Shown: positions 23,159-32,754 of the stretch, one piece after another | Position numbering within the stretch: the stretch's first letter is position 1 | How the letters are laid out: each line of letters opens with the position of its first letter | Assembly (NCBI RefSeq): GCF_000018865.1 | Contig: NC_010175.1 | Span: 1,550,001 to 1,614,000 of the forward strand | Length of the DNA: 64,000 nt | DNA from: Chloroflexus aurantiacus J-10-fl | GTDB taxonomy: Bacteria > Chloroflexota > Chloroflexia > Chloroflexales > Chloroflexaceae | Reading direction: 5' to 3' | Made by a program: the position numbers and the translations under genes | Notes under the pieces: model-generated | Seen by the model: only the letters and a program-made list of their open reading frames with translations | What the model was told of the DNA's origin: nothing | Database searches by the model: none

Positions 23159-24835
23159 CTAACCGTCTAGCTGCACCGTTGCCCGGGCCGTACCGGCGCG
23201 CTGGGAACGGGCAACCACCGAGACGCTGCTGCCCGCCGGTGCACGTACCGTCCAGGTCAGGCGCCGCAGATGATCGGTTGGGAAACTCCCTCCCCACAAC
23301 GCGCGCTTGTTCGCCCGCCCTTCCAGTTGGCCGATCTCCTGGCGCCGTTCACCGCTCACGATCTCACCGCCTTCAGGAAGCAACACTTCGACCTCAATTG
23401 GCTGCACTGCTTTTACTTCTAAAGCCTTGCGGCTGCCATACGTCGGCAGATAGCCGCTGTTGACCACGACTGCCTGCAAGCGGTAGAGATCACCGCCTAG
23501 CGCTTCGGCCTGCACGTGGCGCAATTCGAGCCGTGGGCCGGTCTGAGCAAAGGCCAGGACAAAGCGTGTATTGGGTTCCAGCGTTCGTAGCAGAAATTGT
23601 TCGGGCGGATTGCCAAACGTGCGGCGCTCGATCCATCCCCCAATTTCGACCGGGCCAAGCTGCGGATGATTGAACGGTCGCCAGTTGACAAAACCGGCGC
23701 CGCCAAGCTGTTCATCATTCCAGCGCAAGAGCTTGAGATCGTCCTCTTCGGGATGATCGCGGAACCATTCGATGAAATCACGATCCTTAATGCCGGCCTC
23801 GCCGATCATATCCCACAACTCGACGGTAAAGGCGAAGATGCCAAGCTGTTCGTAGGCCCAATCATCGAAAGCGCCGCGCATGACTTCACGCGGGTGATAA
23901 CGAAAGCCGTGATAAACCGAGACGTGTTTGTAGCCGGTGATCTCCTGGCCGCGATTCCCCAGCTCTTTGTACGTCCAGAGATCATCAATCGGCATCTGAT
24001 CGTCGGGTTTATCGGAATAGGGGCGGAGAATAGCACCGGAATAGGTGTGGTATGAGATGGCCCCACTAACGTTCAGATGGGAGGTGAGAAACTCAACCGC
24101 CGCCCGAATCTCCGGCTCAGAGGTTGGATACGGGCCAGCACCACGCTGTACCCCTTCCGGTGCCCAGATGTAGGGAAAATTGCGATTAAAATCCAGCCCC
24201 TGGGCCGGTGGTGCAATCTTGACCTCGTAGCCATCAAAATTGCGAATCAATCCCTCGGTATAGACCCGGTAGTACGTGCCACCGCGCTCGTCGGGAGCAC
24301 GCCGCCGCATCAGCCGCGGATCGCGCTCACTCACCTTCCAGCCCCCATCGGGATCGACCACGCGCATCTGCAAGATCAAACCATCGCCATCAATATCAGC
24401 CGGGTAGAGACCGTCCCGGTCGTCGGTGAATGGGTAACGCCGGGTACCTGAGCGCACATAGACCGGTGAGGTGAGCGCCTGTTCCATGCCATCGGGGTTG
24501 AGGCATGGCACGATATACAATGCACGTTCATCGAGCAAAGCAGTCAGGTTAGGATCGTGACCGTAGCCGGTCAGCACAGTCTGAATAACGTGCAGCGCCC
24601 CCATACAACCGGTCACTTCGGTCGCATGGATGTTGGCATCAAGCCAGAAAGCCGGTTTTTCGTCATCGGCTCCGGTAGCCTGATTGGTCAACGTCAGCAA
24701 CCAGATCGAACGTCCCTCGTAGCTGGTACCGATGCTACGCAGAGAACAAAGGTGAGGATACTCTTCGGCCCAGGCTTTCAATGCGGCTTCAACTTCGTGT
24801 GGACGGTAATAGCGCGTGAAATCAATTGCGGGCAT
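23159..24835 (-). CDS. M14-family zinc carboxypeptidase
   Basis: The 558-residue protein carries the M14 zinc motif HxxE in DANIHATEVTGCMGALHVI near residue 70, an arginine-rich substrate region (NFDGYEVKIAPP, DFNRNFPYIW), the third ligand in GAISYHTYSGAILRPYS and the catalytic glutamate in FTVELWDMIGEAG. The C-terminal 150 residues form a beta-rich domain. There is no signal peptide at the chosen ATG, so it seems to act in the cytoplasm, though a secreted form cannot be excluded. It would remove C-terminal residues from peptides or cell-wall peptides. It diverges from the PP2C gene. Confidence 0.92.
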   Translation of the reverse strand: MPAIDFTRYYRPHEVEAALKAWAEEYPHLCSLRSIGTSYEGRSIWLLTLTNQATGADDEKPAFWLDANIHATEVTGCMGALHVIQTVLTGYGHDPNLTALLDERALYIVPCLNPDGMEQALTSPVYVRSGTRRYPFTDDRDGLYPADIDGDGLILQMRVVDPDGGWKVSERDPRLMRRRAPDERGGTYYRVYTEGLIRNFDGYEVKIAPPAQGLDFNRNFPYIWAPEGVQRGAGPYPTSEPEIRAAVEFLTSHLNVSGAISYHTYSGAILRPYSDKPDDQMPIDDLWTYKELGNRGQEITGYKHVSVYHGFRYHPREVMRGAFDDWAYEQLGIFAFTVELWDMIGEAGIKDRDFIEWFRDHPEEDDLKLLRWNDEQLGGAGFVNWRPFNHPQLGPVEIGGWIERRTFGNPPEQFLLRTLEPNTRFVLAFAQTGPRLELRHVQAEALGGDLYRLQAVVVNSGYLPTYGSRKALEVKAVQPIEVEVLLPEGGEIVSGERRQEIGQLEGRANKRALWGGSFPTDHLRRLTWTVRAPAGSSVSVVARSQRAGTARATVQLDG

Positions 24836-24913
24836 AAGACAATCCTTGCTTTGTCAAACATTCTTCGTCATAATAATACCACAAATGGCCCGTCATACAT
24901 AACAGAAAGCATA

Positions 24914-24922
24914 TGGTATACT
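24914..24922 (+). promoter_or_regulatory. Extended -10 promoter of the PP2C gene
   Basis: TGGTATACT lies 34 bases upstream of the preferred ATG; predicted start near 24929. Confidence 0.5.
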
Positions 24923-24956
24923 TCTAACAATCAGCATGGAGGCAACGGAGTCGCCA

Positions 24957-25922
24957 ATGCGTGTGCGGTACAGTGCTCGAACGGATGTTGGGCAGCGACG
25001 GGAAGTAAATCAAGATGCATACGGCAGTGCCGAGATCGATCAGGGCACACTGCTCGTAGTCTGCGACGGGATGGGGGGGCACCTGGCCGGCGAGGTTGCC
25101 AGCAGGCTAGCCGTGGAAACGATCATTACCTCATTTCGGGCTGACAATGACCCCGCAGAAGGATTGCGCCAGGCTCTCATCAGCGCCAACCAGCGCGTAT
25201 ATCAAGAGGGCCGTGGCACGATGGGCACCACGGCGGTAGCCGCCTTTTTCTGGCATAACATGCTCTACGTTGCCAATGTCGGTGATAGCCGGGCCTATCT
25301 GGTGCGCGAAGGGCTTATCCGCCAACTGACCAACGATCACTCATTGATTGGCGATCAGGTTGCCGCCGGTTTACTCACACCTGAACAGGCACGCACATCA
25401 ACCATCCGCAACATTATTACCCGCGCCATTGGTCATCAGTCCCATGTCGAGGTTGATATTTTCCGTGAGCCACTGTTGCCGGGTGATACGGTTGTTCTTT
25501 CCACCGATGGGATGCACGGTTTACTAACCGATGAAGAGATTGCGGCCATTGCCAGCATGCATCCGCTCGATGTCGCGAGTCGACGTCTGGTCGATGAGGC
25601 GAATGCACGCGGTGGGCCGGATAACATTACCGTCGTCGTGGCTCAGGTTGATGGCCTTGAACCAATCGGGTATGACACGCCGGCAGAGACGGTGACATCG
25701 CCATCGGCACCGGTTTCGCCGCCGATGGCCCGTCCGCTTTCGCGAACCGGTCTGATCACGAGCATCCTGATCCTTGTGTTGCTGGTCGGGCTGGCAACGT
25801 CGCTACTGGTCACCAATGAACCTTCGCTCCCACCTCTGCTCAGTTCGCCAACGCTTGCCGCTACCGCCACCCTGCCACCGACGACAACAACACCCCTGCC
25901 ACGGCCCACCGAGACACCCTGA
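24957..25922 (+). CDS. PP2C-family Ser/Thr protein phosphatase with membrane anchor
   Basis: The ATG at 24957 is preceded by CGGAG six bases away; an ATG at 24936 would add seven residues. The product has 321 residues. Metal-binding aspartates are in REVNQDAYG, VVCDGMGGHLAGEVAS, STDGMHGLLTDEE and GGPDNITVVV, so the catalytic core (about residues 1-240) is complete. A single membrane helix follows (LITSILILVLLVGLATSLLV) and then a Pro/Thr tail outside the membrane. It should reverse Ser/Thr phosphorylation by Hanks-type kinases; none is encoded here, though an FHA-cyclase is in the window. Confidence 0.93.
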   Translation: MRVRYSARTDVGQRREVNQDAYGSAEIDQGTLLVVCDGMGGHLAGEVASRLAVETIITSFRADNDPAEGLRQALISANQRVYQEGRGTMGTTAVAAFFWHNMLYVANVGDSRAYLVREGLIRQLTNDHSLIGDQVAAGLLTPEQARTSTIRNIITRAIGHQSHVEVDIFREPLLPGDTVVLSTDGMHGLLTDEEIAAIASMHPLDVASRRLVDEANARGGPDNITVVVAQVDGLEPIGYDTPAETVTSPSAPVSPPMARPLSRTGLITSILILVLLVGLATSLLVTNEPSLPPLLSSPTLAATATLPPTTTTPLPRPTETP

Positions 25923-26063
25923 TGAATGGGAAGCGGATAGATCGTAGCCTTCGCATGCCATCCAACGCAATATGCCCATACAGCGTATGGCAGGGAATCA
26001 TCTCGCAGAGTGCTATACACCTGGATTTGTTTTATTCAGGTGATTGCCCTGAAGGAACAGAGA

Positions 26064-26072
26064 TGGTACAAT
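26064..26072 (+). promoter_or_regulatory. Extended -10 promoter of mutL
   Basis: TGGTACAAT, predicted start near 26079, leader about 90 bases. The same nine-base word lies upstream of the zinc-ribbon gene (38744-38752, minus). Confidence 0.5.
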
Positions 26073-26169
26073 AGCGTTGAACATTTGTTTGTATTATTGG
26101 CCTGGCACTCAGTAACGACTCTTCATCAGACACCAGTAGAACTTCGGGAATACAGCTCAATGGTGTAAT

Positions 26170-28044
26170 ATGCCCATTCGTCTCCTCGATGAAACCATTG
26201 CCGCGCAAATCGCTGCCGGCGAAGTAGTTGAACGACCGGCGTCAGTCGTCAAAGAGTTGCTCGAAAATGCCATCGACGCCGGTGCGCAACGGATCGTGAT
26301 CGAGGTACGGGGTGGCGGATTGCGCGAGATTCGCGTGCAAGACGATGGCTGTGGTATTCCGGCTGACGAAATTGAACTGGCCTTTGCCCGCCACGCAACC
26401 AGCAAATTGCAATCTGCTGACGATTTGTGGGCTATTCGGACACTGGGGTTCCGCGGCGAAGCCCTGCCCAGCATCGCCAGCGTTGCTCAGGTCATCTGTA
26501 TCTCGCGGGTTGCCGATGCTGAACTCGGTGTTGAGTTGCGGATTGCCGGTGGTGAAGTTCAATCCCGATTGCCGTGCGGTTGTCCGGTTGGTACGACGAT
26601 CACGGTACGCAACCTCTTTTACAACACGCCAGTCCGGCGGGAATACCTCCGTTCTGAAGCGACGGAAACCGGAGCCATCAGCGCAATTGTCCAACAATAC
26701 GCACTGGCTTACCCGGAAGTGAGCTTTAGTTTGTTGATCGATGGCCGTATGGCCTTACAGACCAGTGGTGATGGCGATCTCCGGACGGTGGTCGTCGAGC
26801 TGTACGGCCTCGAAGTTGGGCGAGCACTATTGCCGGTACAGGCAGAAGCTGGCGTAGACGAAACATGGGTCGCGGTCAATGGTCTGATTTCGCCACCTGA
26901 ATTAACGCGCAGTTCACGGAATTATCTTTCGCTCTTTGCCAACCGCCGTGCGCTGCAACCGCGGGGGGCACTGGCTGCGGTGGTCGAGAATGCGTACCAT
27001 ACGATGCTGATGAAGGGACGGTTTCCGATTGCCATCCTCGATGTGCGCGTCCATCCAGCCGCCATCGATGTCAATGTCCATCCTACCAAGAGTGAAGTGA
27101 AGTTTCGCTACGCTGCTCACGTTCACAGTGTCCTAGGACGTGCCATTCGTGACGCTTTGCTGCGCGGCGCCGATATTCCAACCTGGGATGCCCCTGATCC
27201 GGCAACGGCCCAGCGACGCTTTGAGTTACGTCGGCTGGGTCAGGTAGCAACCACACCCTCCTCTGGCTGGAGTGTTGGAGCCTCGGCGTGGGATCGTGAA
27301 CGCTCGCGCTGGGATGTCGGTTCGCCGGCAACTGCGCTGAACACGCCCCTTCCCATTGTGCCCGAAGCACCACAGTCACCGCCATCGCCAACGCTTGTGC
27401 CCGAACCTGCCCGGCAAACCCCAGGCGAGCCGATAACTCCAGCAGTTCCGGCAGCGGCACCCTCGGCACTACCCCCGTTACGGGTAGTTGGGCAGGTCGG
27501 CCTGACCTACATCGTGGCTGAAGCTCCCGAAGGGATGTATCTGATCGACCAGCACGCAGCCCACGAACGCATCACCTACGAGAAATTGATGAATCAGTAT
27601 GCCCAACACGCGGTTGAGTCGCAGCAGTTGTTGATTCCACAGGCGGTTGAGGTTAGCCCGGAAGCAAGTGCCTTGTTGTTGGGTAATGCAGAGCGGCTGG
27701 CAGAATGGGGCTTTGTCCTCGAACCGTGGGGCACCGGTGTGCTGGTTCGCGCCATCCCGGCCACCTTACCGACCGATGAACTGACGCAAGCTATCCACGA
27801 GATAGCCGAAAAGCTGGCCGGACGTGGGGGCAGTGATCCGCTGGAATGGCGTGAAGCGATGTTGATTACGCTGGCCTGTCACACCTCAGTCCGCGCCGGA
27901 CAGCCACTTTCCCACGAAGAGATGCGGCAATTGTTGCGACAACTTGAACAGTGTGTCAGTCCGCGTACCTGCCCCCACGGTCGTCCGACGATGATCTTGA
28001 TGACACCGGCTCAGCTCGAACGCCAGTTTGGGCGACGGGTATAG
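26170..28044 (+). CDS. mutL: DNA mismatch repair protein MutL
   Basis: The 624-residue protein has the GHKL ATPase motifs ENAIDAGAQ, DDGCGIP and TLGFRGEALPSIASV, then a Pro/Ala-rich linker (about 370-430) and the C-terminal dimerisation domain. The endonuclease motif DQHAAHERITYE is intact, with the later ACHTSVRAGQP, CPHGRPT and a final QFGR; this is the nicking type of MutL found in bacteria that lack MutH. It acts with MutS, which is not in the window. The Dam-type methylase at 54.6 kb is therefore unlikely to serve MutH-style strand discrimination. Confidence 0.96.
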   Translation: MPIRLLDETIAAQIAAGEVVERPASVVKELLENAIDAGAQRIVIEVRGGGLREIRVQDDGCGIPADEIELAFARHATSKLQSADDLWAIRTLGFRGEALPSIASVAQVICISRVADAELGVELRIAGGEVQSRLPCGCPVGTTITVRNLFYNTPVRREYLRSEATETGAISAIVQQYALAYPEVSFSLLIDGRMALQTSGDGDLRTVVVELYGLEVGRALLPVQAEAGVDETWVAVNGLISPPELTRSSRNYLSLFANRRALQPRGALAAVVENAYHTMLMKGRFPIAILDVRVHPAAIDVNVHPTKSEVKFRYAAHVHSVLGRAIRDALLRGADIPTWDAPDPATAQRRFELRRLGQVATTPSSGWSVGASAWDRERSRWDVGSPATALNTPLPIVPEAPQSPPSPTLVPEPARQTPGEPITPAVPAAAPSALPPLRVVGQVGLTYIVAEAPEGMYLIDQHAAHERITYEKLMNQYAQHAVESQQLLIPQAVEVSPEASALLLGNAERLAEWGFVLEPWGTGVLVRAIPATLPTDELTQAIHEIAEKLAGRGGSDPLEWREAMLITLACHTSVRAGQPLSHEEMRQLLRQLEQCVSPRTCPHGRPTMILMTPAQLERQFGRRV

Positions 28045-28312
28045 CCCGGCCTGAAGGCACAACGCCGCAACGGAGCAGTCTCTGCCGGCAGGCAGTGAGC
28101 TGCATTTGGGGCTGTATAGTGGTTGGCTCCATGCCAGAGACGTTAATCCGATGGCTGGGTTGCCTTATGCCTGGTTTAATCAGAGGCATGGCATGCTATC
28201 TACGCCTTGAGCGCTCCATCGTAGAGCCTAAGCGCTGGTCTCCCCTGAGAGCGCGAGCCGCGACGTGCTATACCTCTTCGCGTGGCGACTTGTGTGCACA
28301 AACACCGTTCTT

Positions 28313-28340
28313 CCCTGGGAGCGCGAGTCTCCGGCTTGCT
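28313..28340 (+). repeat. Dispersed repeat fragment (second copy at 22822-22849, inverted)
   Basis: CCCTGGGAGCGCGAGTCTCC followed by GGCTTGCT matches the complement of 22822-22849 at about 24 of 28 positions; the related GAGAGCGCGAGCC lies 70 bases upstream. Confidence 0.45.
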
Positions 28341-28515
28341 CACGACCTGAACCAGATTGCAACAGCGGAAGCCATCCATCACCAGTGGTTCCCGCCTCTG
28401 CAGGCCGGGTATACCAAATCTTGCTCTACAATGTGCATTGTTCAGGTGTGATCATCGTGCTGAAGCGTTACCAGGTGCACCAACTGCGAGTCGCTGGTGG
28501 GTTGTTGTTGGCGTA

Positions 28516-28549
28516 GTCGTAGGGATACGGCATGCCGTACCCCTACGAC
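28516..28549. repeat. 34-base palindrome
   Basis: The arms GTCGTAGGGATACGGCA and TGCCGTACCCCTACGAC are complementary except at one symmetric pair. It has no loop and could form a cruciform or an RNA hairpin in both directions, as expected for a bidirectional terminator or REP-like element between convergent mutL and recJ. Confidence 0.6.
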
Positions 28550-28711
28550 CCGCGCGCATCATTCAGGTGTGGTATCAGGTTCATAACCGACTCGTGGGTC
28601 ATGACTTCTCTGATAGACAGAACATGCGAACGCATGCAGAAATAAAGCCTGGAGATGAACTGAACGCCCTCGCCCCAGCCCCTCTCCTGCGCAGCAAAAG
28701 AAGAGAGAGTA

Positions 28712-28744
28712 GACATTGTGTTCGATCATATTTTCTGTCCGTCC
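28712..28744 (+). repeat. Dispersed repeat fragment (second copy at 44293-44325)
   Basis: GACATTGTGTTCGATCATAT followed by TTTCTGTCCGTCC matches 44293-44325 in the same orientation at 28 of 33 positions. Weaker similarity may extend upstream through CGCAG and GAGAG runs. Confidence 0.5.
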
Positions 28745-28965
28745 CCGATGGCGAGCTAGAGTGAGGGCGTAACGCGGCACCCTGTTCGACACAACACCAC
28801 TGTCACTTGCTCACCACCCATCACCCCGGCGTTGCCCCTGCGCCTGACAGCCTGTGAACCAGTTCGTGCACCGATGGCAGCAATTTAGTTGGTAGCACAT
28901 CTGACAGCGTGCCGGCACGGGCATAACAATCTGCACGATGCCAGGATTGCTGCCATCTTCTCCAC

Positions 28966-30678
28966 TCACTCGCTCTTCGTTGCGCGCCGGAAATCGCGCA
29001 CCAGCAGCCGTAAGCGACGCTGTCCGTTCCATTCATCAACTGCCAACTGGTACGCCAGATCGATGTTTGGATGACGACGAAGCGCATCCGCGAAGCGACC
29101 AAAGTGAAAACCGATAGCCTCGAACGAGGTCTGACCGACACGCACACGCATCCGCAGATGATTGCCATCAGTTGTCGGTTGCGGATCGATGACTGTAACA
29201 TTGGGGGTCATGAACACAGGCTGCGGATTACCCTGTCCAAACGGTTCGAGCTGGCACAGGGTAGCGTATAGATCCCACGATAAATCACTTAATGGCACAG
29301 TGGCATCGATCAACAATCGTGGTACGAGCTGTTCGGCTGACAGATGCTGGCTCCCCAGGGCCAGTAACCGCTGTTCGAGCGCCGTAATCTGGTTCGTGGA
29401 AATCGTAAAACCGGCAGCCGCAGCATGTCCACCATAACGGACAAAGAGATCGGCACATTGATCGAACAGATCGATGATACTAAACCCGGGGATCGAGCGC
29501 GCTGATCCACGTGATGTCTCCTCGCCTTGCTCGATCACAATTACCGGACGATGATAGGTCTCAACCAAACGGGCGGCGACCAATCCGATAACACCCGCGT
29601 TAAAACCGGGGTGCGAGACGACAATCAGCGGATGTTCGGTGCGACCACTCTGCATCACCATGGTTTCTGCCATGGCATATAATTGCCGGGTCAATGCCTG
29701 CCGCTCACGATTGGTGGTATTCAATTCGGCAGCCAGCAGATCGGCTTTCATTCGCTCATCAGCCAGGAGCAGCTCATACGCACGACGCGCATCGGCTAAG
29801 CGACCGGCTGCGTTGAGGCGCGGTGCCAGAGCGAACGCAATTGCGCCGCTGTCGATCATACCCGGCGACAGGCCGGCAGCCGCCACCAATGCCAGGACAC
29901 CAGGACGCGAACTTTCATTGAGCGCAATCAAGCCGGCCCGTACCAACACCCGATTCTCGTCGTGGAGTGGACCCATATCGGCGACAGTGCCTAGCGCAAC
30001 CAGATCGAGCAGATCACGTCCACGTAAACCGGCTGGCCGCTTACCGTAGCGTGCCAGTGCCTGCACGACTTTGAAGGCAATCCCGACCCCAACCAGACCT
30101 TTGAATGGATAGGCACAGTCGGGCTGGCGTGGATTCACTATTGCCAGGGCTGGCGGCAGCAACATGGGTGGATGGTGGTGATCAGTGACAATCACATCGA
30201 GGCCGAGCCGATTGGCTTCGGCTACCTCTGCATAATTGGAAATGCCGCAGTCGACCGTTATCAGCAATGTGACACCATCGGCCACCAACTGACTAATCGC
30301 CAGATTGTTAAGACCATACCCTTCGCGGGCACGATGCGGAATGTATGGCCGAATCCGTCCCCCCATCGCCTTGATCGCCTGCGTCAGCAGGGCAACCGCA
30401 GTGATCCCATCGACATCAAAATCGCCGTAGACGGCGATCAATTCGCCCCGCTCAATCGCTTCGGCAATACGACCGGCAGCGGCTGCCATACCTCGCATGG
30501 CAAACGGATCGTGCAGGCCGGAGCTGTAATCAGCGTTAAGAAAAGCTCTGGCGATGGATGGCTCATGCAAGCCACGCTGATAAAGAAGGTGTGCAAGCAA
30601 CGGGTGCAGACCAAGTTGCTCAACGAAAGAAGTGGGTGCTGGCGGACGGATCTCCCAGCGCTGACGGCGAGCTGACAT
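28966..30678 (-). CDS. recJ: Single-stranded-DNA-specific exonuclease RecJ
   Basis: The 570-residue protein has the DHH phosphoesterase motifs in order: VYGDFDVDGITAVALL, VDCGISNYAEV, IVTDHHHPP and, in the DHHA1 domain, RYGGHAAAAGFTI. The C-terminal OB-like domain follows. RecJ degrades 5' single strands in recombination and repair; here it converges with mutL across a 920-base repeat region. All metal ligands appear intact. Confidence 0.95.
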   Translation of the reverse strand: MSARRQRWEIRPPAPTSFVEQLGLHPLLAHLLYQRGLHEPSIARAFLNADYSSGLHDPFAMRGMAAAAGRIAEAIERGELIAVYGDFDVDGITAVALLTQAIKAMGGRIRPYIPHRAREGYGLNNLAISQLVADGVTLLITVDCGISNYAEVAEANRLGLDVIVTDHHHPPMLLPPALAIVNPRQPDCAYPFKGLVGVGIAFKVVQALARYGKRPAGLRGRDLLDLVALGTVADMGPLHDENRVLVRAGLIALNESSRPGVLALVAAAGLSPGMIDSGAIAFALAPRLNAAGRLADARRAYELLLADERMKADLLAAELNTTNRERQALTRQLYAMAETMVMQSGRTEHPLIVVSHPGFNAGVIGLVAARLVETYHRPVIVIEQGEETSRGSARSIPGFSIIDLFDQCADLFVRYGGHAAAAGFTISTNQITALEQRLLALGSQHLSAEQLVPRLLIDATVPLSDLSWDLYATLCQLEPFGQGNPQPVFMTPNVTVIDPQPTTDGNHLRMRVRVGQTSFEAIGFHFGRFADALRRHPNIDLAYQLAVDEWNGQRRLRLLVRDFRRATKSE

Positions 30679-30796
30679 ACCTGTAACTCCTGGCCAATAG
30701 CATCATGGCAAGCGGCGATTATTATACGCTGTTTTCATCTCAGAGGTAATTGCAACGATTTTTCATACGTATCTCCATTTGTCGGTAATAGTGGAG

Positions 30797-30805
30797 TGCT
30801 ATTAT
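30797..30805 (+). promoter_or_regulatory. Possible extended -10 promoter of the binding-protein/kinase unit
   Basis: TGCTATTAT lies 46 bases upstream of the lipoprotein ATG. No clear -35. Confidence 0.4.
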
Positions 30806-30850
30806 TAAAACCGTTGAGAATGGTAAATCGTTGCACTATCATCACACTTT

Positions 30851-31903
30851 ATGCTACCACGTCTCATTTCTACAATCCTGCTCTGCTGCATCCTGATCGG
30901 ATGTACCATACCACCATCACCGCCATCACTGCCTTCTTCGTTGCCGGTGTTGCATATTCTGAACCGGGAAACCTCGATTGATCATGCGCTCCTGGTGCAA
31001 TTTACTGCCGAAACCGGGGTAGATATTGCGTATCATACGTACAGGAGTAGTGAAGAAGCGTACAATCTGCTAACAACGAGCAAGCAAGGCTACGATCTGA
31101 TCATCGTCAGTGATGAACTGGCCGAGCGCTTACGTCGTGAGCAAAGACTGGCTGTGCTCAATCACGAACGGATCACACATCTGAACAACATCGATCCGGT
31201 CTTTGCCAGATCGAGCATTGATCCAGGTTATCGCTTTTGTGTGCCATACTTGTGGCGCATCGTCGGCCTTGGTTATCGTTATTCAGCCATCGGTCGCGAG
31301 ATCGAGAGTCTGGCAGCAGCGTTTGATCTGGCTCAAATCAAGCGCATGGCCTTGATCGATGATGCACGTGTAAGTTTGGGACTGGTCCTGATTATGTTGG
31401 GGTATAGTCCAAATACCAGTGATCCGGTCGCTATCGGTGCGGCCCGGGACTGGTTACTAACGGTGCGACCGTACATACAGTATCTTGCCGCAAATGACGG
31501 ACAGGATATGTTGCAACAAGACAGGGTTGACATTGTTGTGGAGTGGAGCGGTGATTTGTTGCAAGTGGCACGTACCGATGATAACCTGCGTTTTGCCATT
31601 CCCCAGGAGGGTAGTCTGTTTACGGTTGATAGCATGTGTATACCGACTGGGTCTGCTCAGCAAGCGGCTGCCGAACAGTTTATCGATTTTATCCTGGATG
31701 CTGAAAACGGTGCAGCTCTAGCCAATACGACCCGCTACGGCACACCCAATCAGGCTGCGTGGCCGCTGTTAGATGCTGAGTTACAGGCGCAGATTCAGCA
31801 TCAACAGACTCTTGAGCAAAGAGGATTACTCTTTCGGCTAATTGATGTAGACCCTGCGGTACGTGAACTGTACCGTGCGGCGTGGATAGAGGTACGCCAA
31901 TGA
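30851..31903 (+). CDS. Periplasmic-type solute-binding lipoprotein, PotD-like
   Basis: The 350-residue protein begins with a lipoprotein signal (LISTILLCCILIGC, cysteine near residue 18). The mature part follows the two-lobe fold of spermidine/putrescine-type binding proteins: YDLIIVSDELAERL, RFCVPYLWRIVGLGYRY, WSGDLLQVARTDDNLRFAIP and AAEQFIDFILDAENGAAL. There is no permease or ATPase gene next to it. Instead its stop overlaps the start (ATGA) of a sensor-kinase gene, so it probably delivers a ligand signal to the kinase rather than feeding a transporter. Confidence 0.85.
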   Translation: MLPRLISTILLCCILIGCTIPPSPPSLPSSLPVLHILNRETSIDHALLVQFTAETGVDIAYHTYRSSEEAYNLLTTSKQGYDLIIVSDELAERLRREQRLAVLNHERITHLNNIDPVFARSSIDPGYRFCVPYLWRIVGLGYRYSAIGREIESLAAAFDLAQIKRMALIDDARVSLGLVLIMLGYSPNTSDPVAIGAARDWLLTVRPYIQYLAANDGQDMLQQDRVDIVVEWSGDLLQVARTDDNLRFAIPQEGSLFTVDSMCIPTGSAQQAAAEQFIDFILDAENGAALANTTRYGTPNQAAWPLLDAELQAQIQHQQTLEQRGLLFRLIDVDPAVRELYRAAWIEVRQ

Positions 31904-32622
31904 CGTCATCAACCCCTTCATGCCGACGTCGTCTCGTTGTCGGGATTGCCGGTGCCGTTTCGTTTTCGTTATTGATCTCATTCATTGGGTTGGGCCTGTT
32001 CTTATTCCTTCAAGATCAGGCCATTCGGCGATCACGGCAACTTGAAAAGATACTGGAAACAACGCTCGATCTCAAGGCAGACTTTCTGATAGCCCGCCAG
32101 TACGATTACGACCTGATTGAGCTGGCGCGTCACAATCAACGCCTCGACTCGATAGTTGAGAGGAAACATTCAGCAGCCATCACTAATGTTGTAACAGGGT
32201 TGCATGAACTGGCGACGTTTGATGCAGATGTTCCTGAACTGGTATCCCATCGACAAGCGATGGCTCGTCTGCTGGAGCAATACCAGACGACAGTAAACCA
32301 GATCAAAGATCAGATCGAACAGCGTCAGCGTACTGACGGTATTGAACAGGAGCTGCGTGACGCACGGTACAAACTCTGGCAACACCTTGAGCGTAGTCCC
32401 GCCGACTTTCGAGAACTTGGTTTACGTCTCTCCTTAGACGAACAGGCATATCTCTCGACCCGACGACAAGAGTATATCGATAATGTTCGACTTCAGATTA
32501 ATAAACTCTACGCCATCGCATCCTCTTTGCCGGATACGGAACGAGTCGTGGTAGAACGAGATGTTGCTGACTATCTGGAAGATTTTTTACTGTTAGTCAC
32601 ACTTGATCGCGATTTGCAGTAA
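31900..32622 (+). CDS. Sensor histidine kinase, N-terminal sensor half (cut by an in-frame stop)
   Basis: Starting on the ATGA that overlaps the binding-protein stop, this 240-residue frame has a membrane helix (GIAGAVSFSLLISFIGLGLF, about residues 15-40) and a long helical extracytoplasmic region of about 190 residues rich in coiled-coil repeats (four-helix-bundle type sensor). It ends at TAA 32620-32622. The frame then stays open and continues directly into the HAMP-kinase frame at 32755, so this is the front part of one kinase of about 1,030 codons split by a single nonsense codon. Confidence 0.75.
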   Translation: MTSSTPSCRRRLVVGIAGAVSFSLLISFIGLGLFLFLQDQAIRRSRQLEKILETTLDLKADFLIARQYDYDLIELARHNQRLDSIVERKHSAAITNVVTGLHELATFDADVPELVSHRQAMARLLEQYQTTVNQIKDQIEQRQRTDGIEQELRDARYKLWQHLERSPADFRELGLRLSLDEQAYLSTRRQEYIDNVRLQINKLYAIASSLPDTERVVVERDVADYLEDFLLLVTLDRDLQ

Positions 32623-32754
32623 CACGCTAACACCTTACAGTATCAGACTGATGATCTCCTGCTGATCATCAGCGAACTTACGCGCATACTGAAATCTGAA
32701 CAACAACAAGTAAATGCCTCTTTTTCGACAACGATCTGGATTGGCTTCTGGCTC

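Larger units (their letters stand above)
28045..28965. other. Intergenic region of repeat fragments between mutL and recJ
   Basis: About 920 bases between the convergent mutL and recJ genes. No reading frame has a start signal or domain. It holds a large palindrome (28516-28549), a fragment shared with 22822-22849, and one shared with 44293-44325. Composition changes several times along its length, as expected for stacked decayed repeats. Confidence 0.55.
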
